DNA from: Roseateles sp.
Lineage (GTDB): Bacteria > Pseudomonadota > Gammaproteobacteria > Burkholderiales > Burkholderiaceae_C
Length of the DNA: 64,000 nt
Assembly (NCBI GenBank): GCA_019234295.1
Contig: JAFALK010000066.1
Span: forward strand, 1 to 64,000
Direction: 5' to 3'
A program made the position numbers and the translations under genes. Below the pieces are notes generated by a model. The model did not search any database, was not told the DNA's origin, and saw only the letters and a program-made list of their open reading frames with translations. Below, piece after piece: positions 27,842 through 38,056 of the stretch; position 1 is the first letter of the stretch, and every line of letters begins with the position of its first letter.

Positions 27842-28298
27842 CCCCGGCCACGGCCAGCTCCAGCAGCGTGCCGCCAATCGAACCGGCCAGCAGGTTGTTC
27901 GCGATCCAGCAGGCCGTGCCCACCAGCATCAGCGCACGCATGCGCACACCCTGCAGGAAGAACAGCGCCGTCGTGCCGATGCAGGAGGCAGCGATCGGCA
28001 GCAGGGACAGCCAGCCGTCGAACAGCCACCAGCCGAGCAGGCCGTTAGCGCCGAGGAAGACCAGCGCGGTCGCTCTCGAACGCCAGTAGATCGATGCCAC
28101 GGAGCGGCCCAGCGACACCAGGCTGCTTGCCACGGCCGTGGGCTGGCCCAGCAGCGCGAAATGCAGCACATAGCTGAAGCACTCCACCGACATGAAGAGG
28201 CGAAAGCGCCGGTCGTCGGTCTGCGCGAAGCACATGACGCCGAAGACGAAGGCGAAGTAGCCCGGGATCTGCGCCGGCGAGAAAACCTGTTCGAGCAT
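27780..28298 (-). CDS. ygjV: YgjV family inner-membrane protein
   Basis: A 172-residue protein with about five to six hydrophobic helices. The start QIPGYFAFVFGVMCFAQTDDRRFRLFMSVECFSYVLHFALLGQPTA and the later LLGWWLFDGWLSLLPIAASCIGTTALFFLQGVRMRALMLVGTACWIANNLLAGSIGG fit the YgjV (Imp-YgjV) family. Function is unknown. Its ATG overlaps the glpD stop by one base (TGATG read on the minus strand), so it is probably co-expressed with glpD. The 3' end overlaps the histidine kinase by 62 bases. Confidence 0.85.
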   Translation of the reverse strand: MLEQVFSPAQIPGYFAFVFGVMCFAQTDDRRFRLFMSVECFSYVLHFALLGQPTAVASSLVSLGRSVASIYWRSRATALVFLGANGLLGWWLFDGWLSLLPIAASCIGTTALFFLQGVRMRALMLVGTACWIANNLLAGSIGGTLLELAVAGVNGWTLCKLLRAGSPSTGSQ

Positions 28299-29827
28299 CA
28301 GTGGGAGGAAAGCCAGTCACCCACCGCGCGCTGCTGCGATTCGTCGAGCACGAGTCCGAGCTTGCTGCGGCGCCAGAGGATGTCCTCGGCCGTACGCGCC
28401 CATTCCGATTGCACGAGATGGCGCAGTTCGCCCTCGAGCAGACCCGGCGCCACTTCGATTCCGGGCTCGTCGAGCACGCGGTCGACGCGGCTGCCGTAGG
28501 CGCGCGCCAGGCGCCGCAGCAGCGGCAGGGGCTGCGCCGCATAACGGCTCTGCAGCGCTGACACGAAGCGCTCGAAATCGTGGTCCGGCCGGCCCGTGGT
28601 CGCAATCCAGCACGAAAGATCGCCGCCAGGCAACGTGGCCGCGCCGGTCCAGGCCGGAGCCTTCGATCCCAACAGCTGCGTGATGCGATCGGCAGCCTGC
28701 TCGGCGAGCTTGCGGAAAGTGGTCAGCTTGCCGCCCCAGACCGTCATCAACGGAGCCTCTGCCTCGTCGAGCTCGAGCAGGTAGTCGCGCGAGGCGGTCT
28801 GGGCCGAGCCTACATGGGCATCATCGATCAAGGGCCGCACGCCGCCGTAGGTCCAGCGGATCTCATCGGCCCGCACGGGCTCGCGGAAGTAACGGCTCGC
28901 CTGGGCGCAGAGGTAGGCGCACTCGGCCTCGCTGATGTGCGCGTCGCCGGGCTCGACGACCTCCGCGTCCGTCGTGCCGATGAGCGTGAACTGCTCGCGG
29001 TAGGGGATGGCGAAGATGATGCGGCCGTCCTCGTTCTGGAAGAGATAGGCGTGGTCGTGGCGGAAGCGACGTGGCACGACGATGTGGCTGCCCCGCACGA
29101 GGCGCAGCTGGTGCCGTGGCTGCTGCTGCACTGCCCCGCGCAGAAAGCGCTCGGCCCAGGGGCCGGCCGCGTTGACGAGCAGGCGAGTGCGAAGGGTCTG
29201 CTCGCACTCAGGCCCACGAAGCCTCACCTGCCAAAGCCCCGTATCGCGCCGCGCTTCGATCACTTCTGTTCGAGTCAACACCTGCGCGCCGCGCTCCTGC
29301 GCGTCGAGCGCGCAGGCCACGACCAGACGCGCATCATCGACCCAGCCGTCCGAATATTCGAAGCCGCGCGTGAAGCGCGGCTGCAGCGGCTCGCCGAGCT
29401 CGGTGCCCGCGAGTTTCACCCCGCAGGAGCCCGGCAGCCACTCGCGCCGTGCGAGGTGGTCGTAGAGAAAGAGGCCGAGCCGGATCATCCAGGCCGGCCG
29501 GCCCACGCCTTCGTGAAAGGGCATGACGAAGCGCATCGCGCCCATCAGGTGCGGCGCGCTCCTGAGCAACAGCTCGCGCTCGAGCAGGGACTTGCGCACC
29601 AACAAAAACTCGCGATGCTCAAGGTAGCGCAAGCCGCCGTGGATCAGCTTGGTGGAGCAAGAGGAGGTGTGAGCGGCGAGGTCGTCGCGCTCGGCCAGAA
29701 TGACCGAAAAGCCTCGCCCAGCGAGGTCGCGCGCGATGCCGCAGCCATTGATGCCGCCACCGACGACGAGCACGTCACGAACGTCCTGAGCTGGAGGCGG
29801 AGGTGGCGGTGGCGGTTGTGCGGCCAT
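28298..29827 (-). CDS. glpD: Aerobic glycerol-3-phosphate dehydrogenase
   Basis: A 509-residue membrane-associated flavoprotein oxidising sn-glycerol-3-phosphate to dihydroxyacetone phosphate with electrons to quinone. It has the Rossmann FAD motif [22 protein letters not shown] (about 15-36), the GlpD signatures [19 protein letters not shown] and [11 protein letters not shown], and the C-terminal cap domain. ATG 29827 gives an unusual N-terminus MAAQ followed by eight prolines, encoded by GGC/GGT-type repeats at about 29795-29820; upstream in-frame starts run into the glpK promoter region. It is divergent from glpK with about 40 bases between starts, so both share one control region. ygjV follows with a one-base overlap. 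No glpR or glpF is present. Confidence 0.93.
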   Translation of the reverse strand: MAAQPPPPPPPPAQDVRDVLVVGGGINGCGIARDLAGRGFSVILAERDDLAAHTSSCSTKLIHGGLRYLEHREFLLVRKSLLERELLLRSAPHLMGAMRFVMPFHEGVGRPAWMIRLGLFLYDHLARREWLPGSCGVKLAGTELGEPLQPRFTRGFEYSDGWVDDARLVVACALDAQERGAQVLTRTEVIEARRDTGLWQVRLRGPECEQTLRTRLLVNAAGPWAERFLRGAVQQQPRHQLRLVRGSHIVVPRRFRHDHAYLFQNEDGRIIFAIPYREQFTLIGTTDAEVVEPGDAHISEAECAYLCAQASRYFREPVRADEIRWTYGGVRPLIDDAHVGSAQTASRDYLLELDEAEAPLMTVWGGKLTTFRKLAEQAADRITQLLGSKAPAWTGAATLPGGDLSCWIATTGRPDHDFERFVSALQSRYAAQPLPLLRRLARAYGSRVDRVLDEPGIEVAPGLLEGELRHLVQSEWARTAEDILWRRSKLGLVLDESQQRAVGDWLSSH

Positions 29828-29867
29828 GGGGCCATTGTGTACGCTACGGGCACGAAAGGGAGCCGTC

Positions 29868-31361
29868 ATGTCGTACCTGCTCGCCCTCGACCAGGGCACC
29901 TCGAGTTCACGCGCCATCGTCTTCGATGCACGGGGTACGGTCGTGGCCATGGCCCAGCGCGAGCTGACCCAGCATTACCCGCAGCCGGGATGGGTCGAGC
30001 ACGATCCCATGGAGATCTGGCAGACGCAGCTCGACACGGCCCGCGAGGCCCTGCAGCGCGCCGGTCTCAAGGCGACAGAGGTGGCCGGGCTCGGCATCAC
30101 CAACCAGCGCGAGACCTTCGTGCTGTGGGACCGGCGCAGCGGCGCCCCCCTGCACCGTGCGATCGTCTGGCAGGACCGCCGTGGCGAGAGCCTTTGCGCC
30201 GGCCTGCGCGCACAGAAGCTCGGGCCGCTGTTCCAGCACCACACAGGCCTGCTGATTGATGCCTATTTCAGCGCGAGCAAGCTGCAGTGGCTGCTTGACG
30301 CCCTGCCCGGAGCACGCGAACGCGCCGCGGCTGGCGAGCTGGCCTTCGGCACCATCGACAGCTGGCTGCTGTGGAAACTCACGAACGGCGCCGTGCACGC
30401 CACCGACCAGAGCAACGCCTCGCGCACCCTGCTCTTTGACATCCACGAGAACCGCTGGGACGACAAGCTGCTGGGCATCTTCAAGGTCCCCCGTGAGTTG
30501 CTGCCCGAGGTCCATCCTTCGGCGTGGGATTACGGGCAGACGGCGGCCGAGCATTTCGGTGCGCCCATTTTCATCGGCGGTCTCGCCGGCGACCAGCAGT
30601 CCGCCCTGTTCGGTCAGGCCTGCTTCGAGCCCGGCATGGCCAAGAACACGTATGGCACGGGCTGCTTCATGCTGATGAACACCGGCGCCCAGGGCCGCGC
30701 CTCGGCGCACGGCCTGCTCACAACCGCCACCGCGCAGGCCACACGCGTGCCCGAGTACGCGCTGGAGGGCGCCGTCTTCATCGGCGGTGCGGTAGTGCAA
30801 TGGCTGCGCGATGGTCTGGGCATCATCAGTGCCAGCAGCGAGGTCGAGGCTCTGGCGGCCAGCGTTCCCGACGCCGGCGGCGTCGTGCTGGTACCGGCCT
30901 TCACGGGCCTGGGTGCCCCCTACTGGAACGGCGAGGCCCGCGGCACCATCACCGGCCTCACGCGCGGCAGCACGCGGGCCCACATCGCACGCGCGGCGGT
31001 GGAGTCCATTGCCTACCAGAGTACGGCCCTGCTGGGCGCCATGAGCGCGGACGCACGAGCCGCCGGCAGCGCACCGCTGGCCGAGCTGCGCGTGGACGGC
31101 GGCGCCAGCGCCAACGACGCGCTGATGCAGTTCCAGGCCGATCTGCTGGGCATCGCGGTCGTGCGACCGAAGGTGATCGAGACCACGGCCCTCGGCGCGG
31201 CCCAGCTCGCCGGGCTGACGGTAGGGGTCTACAAGAGCCACGACGAAATCGCCGCGCATTGGCAGGCCGCGGCGCGCTTTGAGCCCCGCATGTCGCGCGA
31301 CGAGGCCGCCACACGCATGGCGGCCTGGGAGAAGGCCGTCAGACAGACGGTGGCCGCGTAG
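29868..31361 (+). CDS. glpK: Glycerol kinase
   Basis: A 497-residue FGGY-family kinase phosphorylating glycerol to sn-glycerol-3-phosphate, the substrate of the divergent GlpD. Landmarks are [18 protein letters not shown] at the N-terminus (ATP-binding), [31 protein letters not shown] and the FGGY-type C-terminal signature [34 protein letters not shown], then [22 protein letters not shown]. The length is standard. ATG 29868 has GGGAG about 6 bases upstream. Confidence 0.95.
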   Translation: MSYLLALDQGTSSSRAIVFDARGTVVAMAQRELTQHYPQPGWVEHDPMEIWQTQLDTAREALQRAGLKATEVAGLGITNQRETFVLWDRRSGAPLHRAIVWQDRRGESLCAGLRAQKLGPLFQHHTGLLIDAYFSASKLQWLLDALPGARERAAAGELAFGTIDSWLLWKLTNGAVHATDQSNASRTLLFDIHENRWDDKLLGIFKVPRELLPEVHPSAWDYGQTAAEHFGAPIFIGGLAGDQQSALFGQACFEPGMAKNTYGTGCFMLMNTGAQGRASAHGLLTTATAQATRVPEYALEGAVFIGGAVVQWLRDGLGIISASSEVEALAASVPDAGGVVLVPAFTGLGAPYWNGEARGTITGLTRGSTRAHIARAAVESIAYQSTALLGAMSADARAAGSAPLAELRVDGGASANDALMQFQADLLGIAVVRPKVIETTALGAAQLAGLTVGVYKSHDEIAAHWQAAARFEPRMSRDEAATRMAAWEKAVRQTVAA

Positions 31362-31383
31362 CCACCGCCTGCCCGTCCTCACG

Positions 31384-33426
31384 TCACCAGATCACGACGC
31401 GCTTGTCGTCGGCGCGGACCATGGCATCGCCGGCCTTGCACGAGAAGGCCTTGGCGAACTCGGGCATGTTGGACGGCGCCGCGATCGCGCGGAACTGCTC
31501 AGGCGCGTGCGGGTCGGACTTGACCAGGTTGACCAGGTACTCGTCGCGGGCCTGCGAGCGCCAGACGCGGGCAAAGCTGAGGAAGAAGCGCTGCTCGCGA
31601 GTGAAGCCGTCGATCATGGGATCGGGCTTGCCGGCCGTGGCCTTGACCATCGCGTCATAGGCCACGTGCAGGCCGCCAAGGTCGCCGATGTTCTCGCCCA
31701 GGGTCAGGCGGCCGTTGACCTTCACCTCTGGGCGCGAGGCCACTGGCACGTATTCGTTGAACTGGGCGACGAGCATGTTGGCGCGCGCGTTGAAGCGTTC
31801 GCGGTCTTCCTTCGTCCACCAGTTGGCGTTGTTGCCCTGGCCGTCGAACTGGCTGCCCGAATCGTCGAAGCCGTGGAAGATCTCGTGCCCGATCACGGCG
31901 CCGATGGCACCGTAGTTGATTGGATCGTCGCCGTCGGCGTAGAAGAAGGGCGGCTGCAGAATGGCGGCGGGGAAGTTGATCGTGTTGGTCGTCGAGCTGT
32001 AGTAGGCGTTGACGGTCTGCGGCGTCATGCCCCAGTCGTAGCGGTCGGTCGGCTTGCCGAGCTTGGACAGACCATAGGCGCGATTGAACGCCTGGGCGGC
32101 CCTGGCGCTGGCGTAGTAGTTGCCGGCCTCGATCTTCAGACCGCTCCAGTCGCGCCAGGTGTCCGGGTAGCCGATCTTGGGCAGGAAGGCCTTCCACTTG
32201 TCGATGGCCTTGGCCTTGGTCTCGGCGCTCATCCACTCGAGGTTCTCGATGCGGCCCTTGACGGCGCCCGTCACGTTGGTGACCAGCTCCTGCATGCGCG
32301 CCTTCGAGGCGGGCGGAAAGTAGTCCTTCACGTAGAGCAGGCCCAGAGCCTGGCCCATGCTGGCGTTGAGCTGGCCGAGCACGCGCTTCCAGCGCGCCTG
32401 CTGTTCGGGCTGGCCGTTCATTTGTTTGCCAAAGAATTCGAAGTTGGCGTCGGCGAAGGCCTTGGACAGATAGGGCGAGGCCCCCGTGATCGTGTGCGCA
32501 GCCAGGTAGTCCTGCCACTCAGCAACCGGCACGGCGGCGAGCATGGCGTTCACTTCGGCAAAGAAGTTGGGCTGACCCATGGAGAAGCCACCCGAGGCGT
32601 CGATCTTGAGCGCCTTGAAGTAGGCAGACCAGTCGAACAGGTTGGTCAGCTGGTCGGCCTCCGCGACCGTGGTGAGGCGGTACTGGTTCTCGGGCTTGCG
32701 CATCTCCACGCGCGGCGTCGAGGCCTGGGCCAGGCGCGTCTCGAAGGCCAGCACGTGGGAGGCCTTGACGGCGGCCTTGTCAGCGTTCACGCCGGTCAGG
32801 GTAAAGATCTTGGTCAGGTAGGCCACGTACTGCTCGCGCGTCTTGGCGAACTGCTCGCTCGTGTAGTACTCGGGCGTGGGCAGCGCCAAGCCGCCCTGGC
32901 TGGCGAAGGGGATCTGGCGTGCCGCGTTCTTGTAGTCGGCGCCGGAGGAGACGCTGAAGACGAAGCTGTCGCCGCGCGCGTGGGCCTGCTGCAGGAAGCT
33001 GGTCACGTCGTCGCGCGTGCTGAGCTTGGCGATGGCGGCCAGCTCGGCCTTGATCGGGTCGAAGCCGAGCTTGTCGATCTTGGCCTCGTCCATGCCCGCC
33101 GCGTAGAGCTGGCCGATCTTCTGCTCGACGGAGCCGGCCTTGGCCCTGGCAAGCCCGGCCACAGCGGCGTCCACGATCTTGTGCTGGGCTTCCAAGCTCT
33201 GCTCGCGCAGCATCAGGAAGCCGCCCCAGCGCGTCTGGTCCGCCGGGATGGGATTGGCCGCGATCCACTTGGCGTTGGCGAACTTGTTGAAGTCATTGCA
33301 GGCGCCGACGGCGGGGTCGGTGTCGGCGGCGGGGAAGCTCGGGGTCGGCACTTCCAGCGCGATCGCACCAGTGGACACGACGGCGCCGGTCAACAGCGCC
33401 AGGGTGACGCGGGACAGCTTGGGCAT
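31384..33426 (-). CDS. M13 family metallopeptidase (PepO/neprilysin type)
   Basis: A 680-residue exported zinc endopeptidase. Signal peptide about 1-23 (MPKLSRVTLALLTGAVVSTGAIA); then the M13 start CNDFNKFANAKWIAANPIPADQTRWGGF. The catalytic domain has the zinc motif VIGHEIFHGFDDSG, GENIGDLGG (third ligand Glu and supporting Asp) and VNAYYSSTTNTINFPAAILQPPFF; it ends in VVIW, like other M13 proteins. It is expected in the periplasm or at the surface, cleaving short peptides. The ribosome site is GGAG about 9 bases before ATG 33426. The gene is monocistronic, converging on glpK. Confidence 0.93.
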   Translation of the reverse strand: MPKLSRVTLALLTGAVVSTGAIALEVPTPSFPAADTDPAVGACNDFNKFANAKWIAANPIPADQTRWGGFLMLREQSLEAQHKIVDAAVAGLARAKAGSVEQKIGQLYAAGMDEAKIDKLGFDPIKAELAAIAKLSTRDDVTSFLQQAHARGDSFVFSVSSGADYKNAARQIPFASQGGLALPTPEYYTSEQFAKTREQYVAYLTKIFTLTGVNADKAAVKASHVLAFETRLAQASTPRVEMRKPENQYRLTTVAEADQLTNLFDWSAYFKALKIDASGGFSMGQPNFFAEVNAMLAAVPVAEWQDYLAAHTITGASPYLSKAFADANFEFFGKQMNGQPEQQARWKRVLGQLNASMGQALGLLYVKDYFPPASKARMQELVTNVTGAVKGRIENLEWMSAETKAKAIDKWKAFLPKIGYPDTWRDWSGLKIEAGNYYASARAAQAFNRAYGLSKLGKPTDRYDWGMTPQTVNAYYSSTTNTINFPAAILQPPFFYADGDDPINYGAIGAVIGHEIFHGFDDSGSQFDGQGNNANWWTKEDRERFNARANMLVAQFNEYVPVASRPEVKVNGRLTLGENIGDLGGLHVAYDAMVKATAGKPDPMIDGFTREQRFFLSFARVWRSQARDEYLVNLVKSDPHAPEQFRAIAAPSNMPEFAKAFSCKAGDAMVRADDKRVVIW

Positions 33427-33524
33427 TGGAGGGTCTCCAGCTTGGAAAGCCGGCGATCTTAGAGGTCCACTGCAAGCCAGCAGAAAGTCACGCGCCTAGG
33501 GGAAAACGCGGCATCCGGACCGCA

Positions 33525-34661
33525 TCAAAAGCGGCAGGCCGAGAGGCGCTGCAGGTCGGCCGCCGTGTTGTAGGCCTGCATGGAGACGCGCACGAAGGTC
33601 CTGTCGCCATGTTCGGTGACAGGCACCTCGATCCGGTGCTCGTCGAAGAGCCGTGCGCGCAAGGCCGGCGCGTCCTGGTGCGGTACGGGCAGCGGCGCCA
33701 TCTGGCCAAAGCACTCGTCGGGCGCGATCGGCGCCAGGCCGTGGCGCTCGCCAAACTCGTGCATCAACCCGATTGCGAGCGCGTGGCATTCGGCGCGTCG
33801 GCGCGCCCACTCACGTTCGGCCTGGAAGGCAATGGCTGCGGGAACGCTGAGCCAGGGCGTGATGTCATGCGTGCCCTGCCATTGGAAGCGGCGCTCGAAC
33901 ACGGTCTCGCCCGTGTAGCTGTGCTGCACCGGGTTGTCGTACCAGCCCCAGCTGATCACGGGCGCCCGCAGCATCTCGTGATGCTCGGGCCGCACGTGCA
34001 GAAAGGCCGCGCCCTTGGGCGCGCAGAGCCACTTGTGGCAGTTGCCGCTGTAGAAGTCCGCGCCGATCTCGTCGAGCGCGAGATCAATCTGGCTTGGCGC
34101 ATGCGCGCCGTCGATGCAGACGAGGATGCCGCGTTCGCGCGCCGCGCGGCACAGTTCGGCGACCGGAAAGATCAGGGCCGTGACCGAGGTGATGTGGCTC
34201 ACGAAGATCAGGCGCGTGCGCTTCGTCGCCGCCTCCATCATGCGCTCGACGAAGCGCTGCGGCTCGAAGGGCAGCGGAATCTGCACTCGCTGGAGCACAG
34301 CGCCCTGGCGCTCGCAATGCTGGCGCCAGGTCATGTCGCAGGCGCCGTATTCCAGATCGGTGCTCAGCACCTCGTCGCCGGGCGCCAGCCGCAACGAGGC
34401 CGCGATCGCGTTGACGGCCGTGGTCGCGTTGGGGATGAAGATCAGGTGGTCGGTCTGTGCGCCCAGGTACTGCGCCAGGGCAGAGCGTGCCGACTTCAGC
34501 AGCGCTCCAGAGCGGCGCGTCAGGAATTCGACCGGATTGCGCTCCATCTCCTCGCGCCAGCGCTGCTGCTCGGCGAGCACCGGCCGCGGGCATGCGCCGT
34601 AGGAGCCGTGGTTGAGGAAGGTGATGCCGGGGTCGAGCAGGAATTCTTCGCGCATGGCCAT
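33525..34661 (-). CDS. Class V aminotransferase-fold PLP enzyme (isopenicillin-N epimerase-like)
   Basis: A 378-residue PLP enzyme of fold type I, class V. The start EFLLDPGITFLNHGSYGACP is the hallmark of the isopenicillin-N epimerase/cysteine desulfurase-like branch. IPNATTAVNAI is the phosphate-binding turn, CIDGAHAPSQIDL carries the cofactor Asp, and YSGNCHKWLCAPKGAAFL contains the PLP lysine. No catalytic cysteine loop typical of cysteine desulfurases is seen near the C-terminus, so epimerase or lyase activity is more likely. The substrate is unknown and no beta-lactam genes are nearby. The start could be the first or second ATG (6 bases apart). Confidence 0.85.
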   Translation of the reverse strand: MAMREEFLLDPGITFLNHGSYGACPRPVLAEQQRWREEMERNPVEFLTRRSGALLKSARSALAQYLGAQTDHLIFIPNATTAVNAIAASLRLAPGDEVLSTDLEYGACDMTWRQHCERQGAVLQRVQIPLPFEPQRFVERMMEAATKRTRLIFVSHITSVTALIFPVAELCRAARERGILVCIDGAHAPSQIDLALDEIGADFYSGNCHKWLCAPKGAAFLHVRPEHHEMLRAPVISWGWYDNPVQHSYTGETVFERRFQWQGTHDITPWLSVPAAIAFQAEREWARRRAECHALAIGLMHEFGERHGLAPIAPDECFGQMAPLPVPHQDAPALRARLFDEHRIEVPVTEHGDRTFVRVSMQAYNTAADLQRLSACRF

Positions 34662-34745
34662 CCGCGGTGGGGGTGTTGAGGCTTGTGCACTCTAACGCCC
34701 TGGTTCAGCGGCCACCGGTCCAGCTTGGGCGATGATGTCGGACTC

Positions 34746-35192
34746 ATGCGTGCCTTCACCCTCTTCCTGCAGATCACCGCCATCACCGCTGTCAGCGCCA
34801 TCAGCGCCGGCGCCCAGGCGCTGACGGTCAGCGCCGCCTGCATGCAGCCCGCCGATGAGGGAACGGACGTGTTCGTCCAGGTGCAATGCACGAGCGCAAC
34901 CGCTTGCTCGCCCGCCGCCGACCAGATCAGCATCGAGTTCGTGGGCATGGACGTCGGTGCCTTCCCCGTCAGCCGGATCGCCTGGATCGACGGCAAGGGG
35001 CGCGTCTCGCTCGACGAGCCCAGGGGCTGGCCGCGCCAAGCGGTCTGGGACATGCGGCAGAGCTTTGCCGTCGATGCACGCCTTGCACACCTGAGTTTCG
35101 ACAACGAGCCGCTCACACCCAATTTCGAGTTGCGCCACAGCTGCTCGCGTCTGTCCGCAGCAGCCCTGGCCCTGCTGAAGAGAGCCCGCTGA
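34746..35192 (+). CDS. Small exported protein, unrecognised
   Basis: A 148-residue protein with a signal peptide (MRAFTLFLQITAITAVSAISAGAQA, about 1-25) and a mature part of about 120 residues with four cysteines. That part contains VQVQCTSATACSPAADQISIEF, RQSFAVDARLAHLSFDN and HSCSRLS. I do not recognise the family. ATG 34746 starts the signal peptide; the frame is open further upstream without need. Its stop overlaps the ATG of the WYL regulator (TGATG at 35190-35194), so the two genes are coupled. Confidence 0.6.
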   Translation: MRAFTLFLQITAITAVSAISAGAQALTVSAACMQPADEGTDVFVQVQCTSATACSPAADQISIEFVGMDVGAFPVSRIAWIDGKGRVSLDEPRGWPRQAVWDMRQSFAVDARLAHLSFDNEPLTPNFELRHSCSRLSAAALALLKRAR

Positions 35193-35866
35193 TGCGCCGC
35201 GCCGACCGTCTCTTCCAGCTCGTCCAACTGATTCGCGGCCGCCGGCTCTCGACGGCCGATTACTTGGCCGCGCGGCTCGAGGTCTCGCCCCGCACGGTCT
35301 ACCGCGACGTGGCCGCGCTGCAGGCGCAGGGCGTGCCCATCGAAGGCGAGGCGGGCGTGGGCTATCGCATGAAGGCCGGTTTCGACCTGGCCCCGCTGAT
35401 GTTCGGCAAGCGCGAGGCACAAGCCCTGGTGGCGGCCATCCGCATGTCCGAGCCCTCGCTGGACAGCGGCCTGGCCGAAGCCGCCGAAATGGCGCTGGGC
35501 AAGATCCTCGCCGTGCTGCCGGCGGATGCACGCGCGGCGGCCGAGAGCCTGGCTCTCTTTGCACCGCTCTCGCGCATCACGCCCGAGCTCAGCGAGCGGC
35601 TGGCCCTCGCGCGCCAAGCCACTGAGAGCCGGCACAAGCTGCGCCTGGGCTACCTGAGCCTCGAGGGAGAACATTCGGATCGCATCGTGCGTCCGCTGGC
35701 CTGCTTCTTCTGGGGGCCGGTGTGGACGCTGGCAGCCTGGTGCGAGCTACGCGAGGATTTCCGCTCCTTCCGTGTGGACCGCATCGAATCGCTCGAAGTG
35801 CTCGAGGTGCGCTTCCGCGACGAGGCGGGCAAGACTCTCGCCGATATGAATCGCGACCGCGGCTGA
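35192..35866 (+). CDS. YafY-type transcriptional regulator (HTH + WYL domain)
   Basis: A 224-residue regulator. The N-terminal winged HTH is MRRADRLFQLVQLIRGRRLSTADYLAARLEVSPRTVYRDVAALQ (1-44), and the rest is a WYL domain (KLRLGYLSLEGEHSDRIVRPLACFFWGPVWTLAAWCELREDFRSFRVDRIESLEVLE). WYL proteins sense nucleic-acid or other ligands and often repress defence or stress genes, but stand-alone YafY-like forms like this one are common housekeeping regulators. The start overlaps the stop of the exported protein gene. The target is unknown; no defence genes are nearby. Confidence 0.88.
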   Translation: MRRADRLFQLVQLIRGRRLSTADYLAARLEVSPRTVYRDVAALQAQGVPIEGEAGVGYRMKAGFDLAPLMFGKREAQALVAAIRMSEPSLDSGLAEAAEMALGKILAVLPADARAAAESLALFAPLSRITPELSERLALARQATESRHKLRLGYLSLEGEHSDRIVRPLACFFWGPVWTLAAWCELREDFRSFRVDRIESLEVLEVRFRDEAGKTLADMNRDRG

Positions 35867-35879
35867 GGCTCCCAGGAGC

Positions 35880-36965
35880 TCAGACGCGCAGCGTCGACGG
35901 CGTCCAGGCCCCCAGTCGCAAGCGGCTGACCGGTTGCTCGATCCAGCGATAGAAAGGCAAGGCGGCCAGGTTGGCCAGGGCCCAGGTCACCAGCATCAGG
36001 ATCAGGGCGCCCTGCAGCTGAAGCGCGTCGAACAGGGCGTTGACCAGCAGCAGGATCGGATAGTGGATCAAGAAGAGCGCGTAGGAATGCGTGCCGGCGC
36101 CGGCCAGCACGGTCTCGCAGCCGGCCGGCACGAGCCGCGCGCGGCGCTGATGGCGCCCCTGGAGCCAGGCCAGCAGCCAGGCCGTGAGCAGAGCCAGCGC
36201 GATGCGGTCGCGCCACTCGATGGCCAGGGCCGCCAGCGCCACGGCGCTCAACAAGGCGAGGTAGCGGCCGGGCCGCTGTGTCAGGCCGATCCAGTGCACG
36301 AGGGCGCCAAGGCCGTAGGCGCCGAAGAAGTAGGGTGCCCAGTCGTCCAGCGTCGCCATGCGATTGAAGCCCCACAGCGAAGCCGCCGCCAGCGCCAGAA
36401 CCAGCAAGGGCGCGGCCAGCTGGCGCAGCGGGCGCGACAGCCGCAGCGAGCGTGCCAGCACCATCACCGCCAGCAGCATGGCGAAAAGCTGGAAATCGGC
36501 CGCCACGTACCAGGCACCCACGGTCAGCGCCTCATGGCCGAGCACGCCCTGGAGCAACAGGCCATGCGCCAGCAGTTGCGCCAGGCTCACGCTCTCGGGC
36601 ACGAGGTCCGGCAGCCAGGGCCGCACGAGCGCGCCGCAGGCCAGGGCCAGGGCCACCGCCACCATGAAGGGCAGGGCAAGGCGCAGCCAGCGCCGCCACA
36701 GCAGTTCAAGGGGCGAGCCCTGCATCAGTCCGCCATGCGGGGAGAGCGAGCGCGCCGAGAGAAACCCCCCGACGACGAGGAAGACCTGCACGGCCAGGCG
36801 CCCATGACGGTAGAGCGCCTCGATCAGGCCTGGCAGCAGCTCATGCGCTGCGTCGGCCAGCGGGCCGTAGGCAGCGAGATGATGGAGGACGATGGCCTGG
36901 GCTGCGAAGGCCTTCAAGGCATCCACATGCAGCAGCCGGCCGGGCGAAGCTTTCGGCGAACTCAT
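35880..36965 (-). CDS. Acyltransferase 3 family membrane protein
   Basis: A 361-residue integral membrane protein with about ten helices. It has the acyltransferase-3 N-terminal pattern RLLHVDALKAFAAQAIVLHHLAAYG (His pair), then YRHGRLAVQVFLVVGGFLSARSL and a late helix GTHSYALFLIHYPILLLVNALF. It lacks the C-terminal SGNH domain present in the paralogue at 1482-3524. Likely role: O-acylation of a surface glycan or lipid carrier in the inner membrane; substrate unknown. ATG 36965 is chosen because residues before it (open to 37058) are Cys/Arg-rich and unlike the family. It is divergent from xdhC. Confidence 0.82.
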   Translation of the reverse strand: MSSPKASPGRLLHVDALKAFAAQAIVLHHLAAYGPLADAAHELLPGLIEALYRHGRLAVQVFLVVGGFLSARSLSPHGGLMQGSPLELLWRRWLRLALPFMVAVALALACGALVRPWLPDLVPESVSLAQLLAHGLLLQGVLGHEALTVGAWYVAADFQLFAMLLAVMVLARSLRLSRPLRQLAAPLLVLALAAASLWGFNRMATLDDWAPYFFGAYGLGALVHWIGLTQRPGRYLALLSAVALAALAIEWRDRIALALLTAWLLAWLQGRHQRRARLVPAGCETVLAGAGTHSYALFLIHYPILLLVNALFDALQLQGALILMLVTWALANLAALPFYRWIEQPVSRLRLGAWTPSTLRV

Positions 36966-37071
36966 GGCACAACACGCGCCATGGACGCGCAAGCACTGCG
37001 GGAAAGAGGCGGATTCTACCGATGTCGCACGTGCCTCACGGCTGCGGTTCGCGCCCATGTCAGACTAGCGC

Positions 37072-38046
37072 ATGGACAACGTCGACCTGCAAGTGCTGCG
37101 CGCCGTCGACGCCTGGCTCAGCGCCGGGCGCCGCGTCGTACTGGGCACCATCACACGCACCTGGGGCAGTGCCCCGCGGCCGGTAGGGTCCCTCGTGGGC
37201 CTTCGAGACGACGGGCTGATTGCCGGCTCCGTCTCGGGCGGCTGCATCGAGGACGATCTCGTGGCCAAGCTGCGCGAGGGTGGGCTCAGGCTCCAATCTC
37301 CCGAGCTGCTGCGCTATGGCGTGGGCGCGGAGGCCGCGCAGCGTTTCGGTCTGCCCTGCGGCGGCACGCTGGAGCTGATGCTGGAGCCTGTGCATGCGGG
37401 CTCGCAAGTGCCCGAGCTGCTCGCCCGGCTCGAACAAGGCGAACGCGTGCAGCGGGAGCTCGACTTGCTGAGCGGCAGCGTGCAGCTGCTGGCGCCACAG
37501 CACGATGCCGACGTGCTCGTGCTGGGCGAGCGCACGCTCACCACTCACCACGGCCCGCGCTGGCGCCTGCTCGTGATCGGCGCGGGGCAGATGACGCAGT
37601 ACCTCGCGCAGATGGCGCTGGCGCTCGACTACGAGGTGCTGGTCTGCGACCCGCGCACCGAATACGACTTCCAGCTCCCTGGTGTGAAGCTCACGCGCGA
37701 GATGCCCGACGACGTCGTGCAGAGCTTCTCACCCGACGGCCACAGCGCCATCGTGGCCCTGACCCACGACCCCAAGCTCGACGACCTGGCCCTGATGGAA
37801 GCGTTGCGCTCACCCGCGTTCTACGTCGGCGCCATCGGCTCGCGTGTCAACCAAAGCAAGCGGCGCCAACGGCTGGCCGAGCATTTCGGCCTCCAGCCCG
37901 CCGAGCTCGCGCGCCTGCACGGCCCCGTCGGGCTGGCGATCGGCGCGCGCACGCCGCCCGAGATCGCGCTCTCGATCCTGGCGGAGATGACGGCGCAGCG
38001 CTACGGCAGCTCGCCCCGCCTGGGCGAGGCCGGCTGCGCCGTCTGA
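37072..38046 (+). CDS. xdhC: XdhC/CoxI family protein
   Basis: A 324-residue protein of the XdhC/CoxI/CoxF type. The N-terminal domain has RRVVLGTITRTWGSAPRPVGSLVGLRDDGLIAGSVSGGCIEDDLV with the conserved Cys (GGCIE). The C-terminal Rossmann domain has LLVIGAGQMTQYLAQMALALDYEVLVCDPRTEY and FYVGAIGSRVNQSKRRQRL. Family members bind molybdenum cofactor and help insert it, sulfurated, into xanthine dehydrogenase-type enzymes. No molybdoenzyme genes are in the window, so its client must be elsewhere. Confidence 0.9.
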   Translation: MDNVDLQVLRAVDAWLSAGRRVVLGTITRTWGSAPRPVGSLVGLRDDGLIAGSVSGGCIEDDLVAKLREGGLRLQSPELLRYGVGAEAAQRFGLPCGGTLELMLEPVHAGSQVPELLARLEQGERVQRELDLLSGSVQLLAPQHDADVLVLGERTLTTHHGPRWRLLVIGAGQMTQYLAQMALALDYEVLVCDPRTEYDFQLPGVKLTREMPDDVVQSFSPDGHSAIVALTHDPKLDDLALMEALRSPAFYVGAIGSRVNQSKRRQRLAEHFGLQPAELARLHGPVGLAIGARTPPEIALSILAEMTAQRYGSSPRLGEAGCAV

Positions 38047-38056
38047 ATCCTTCCCG

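Noticed and set aside
29795-29820. Triplet repeat at the glpD start as a phase-variable tract
   Set aside because: It is a mixed GGC/GGT/GGA tract within the coding region in units of three, so slippage would not shift the frame.
31279-33462. 727-codon frame antisense to the M13 peptidase
   Set aside because: Shadow frame; the minus-strand gene has a signal peptide, HEIFH and family length.
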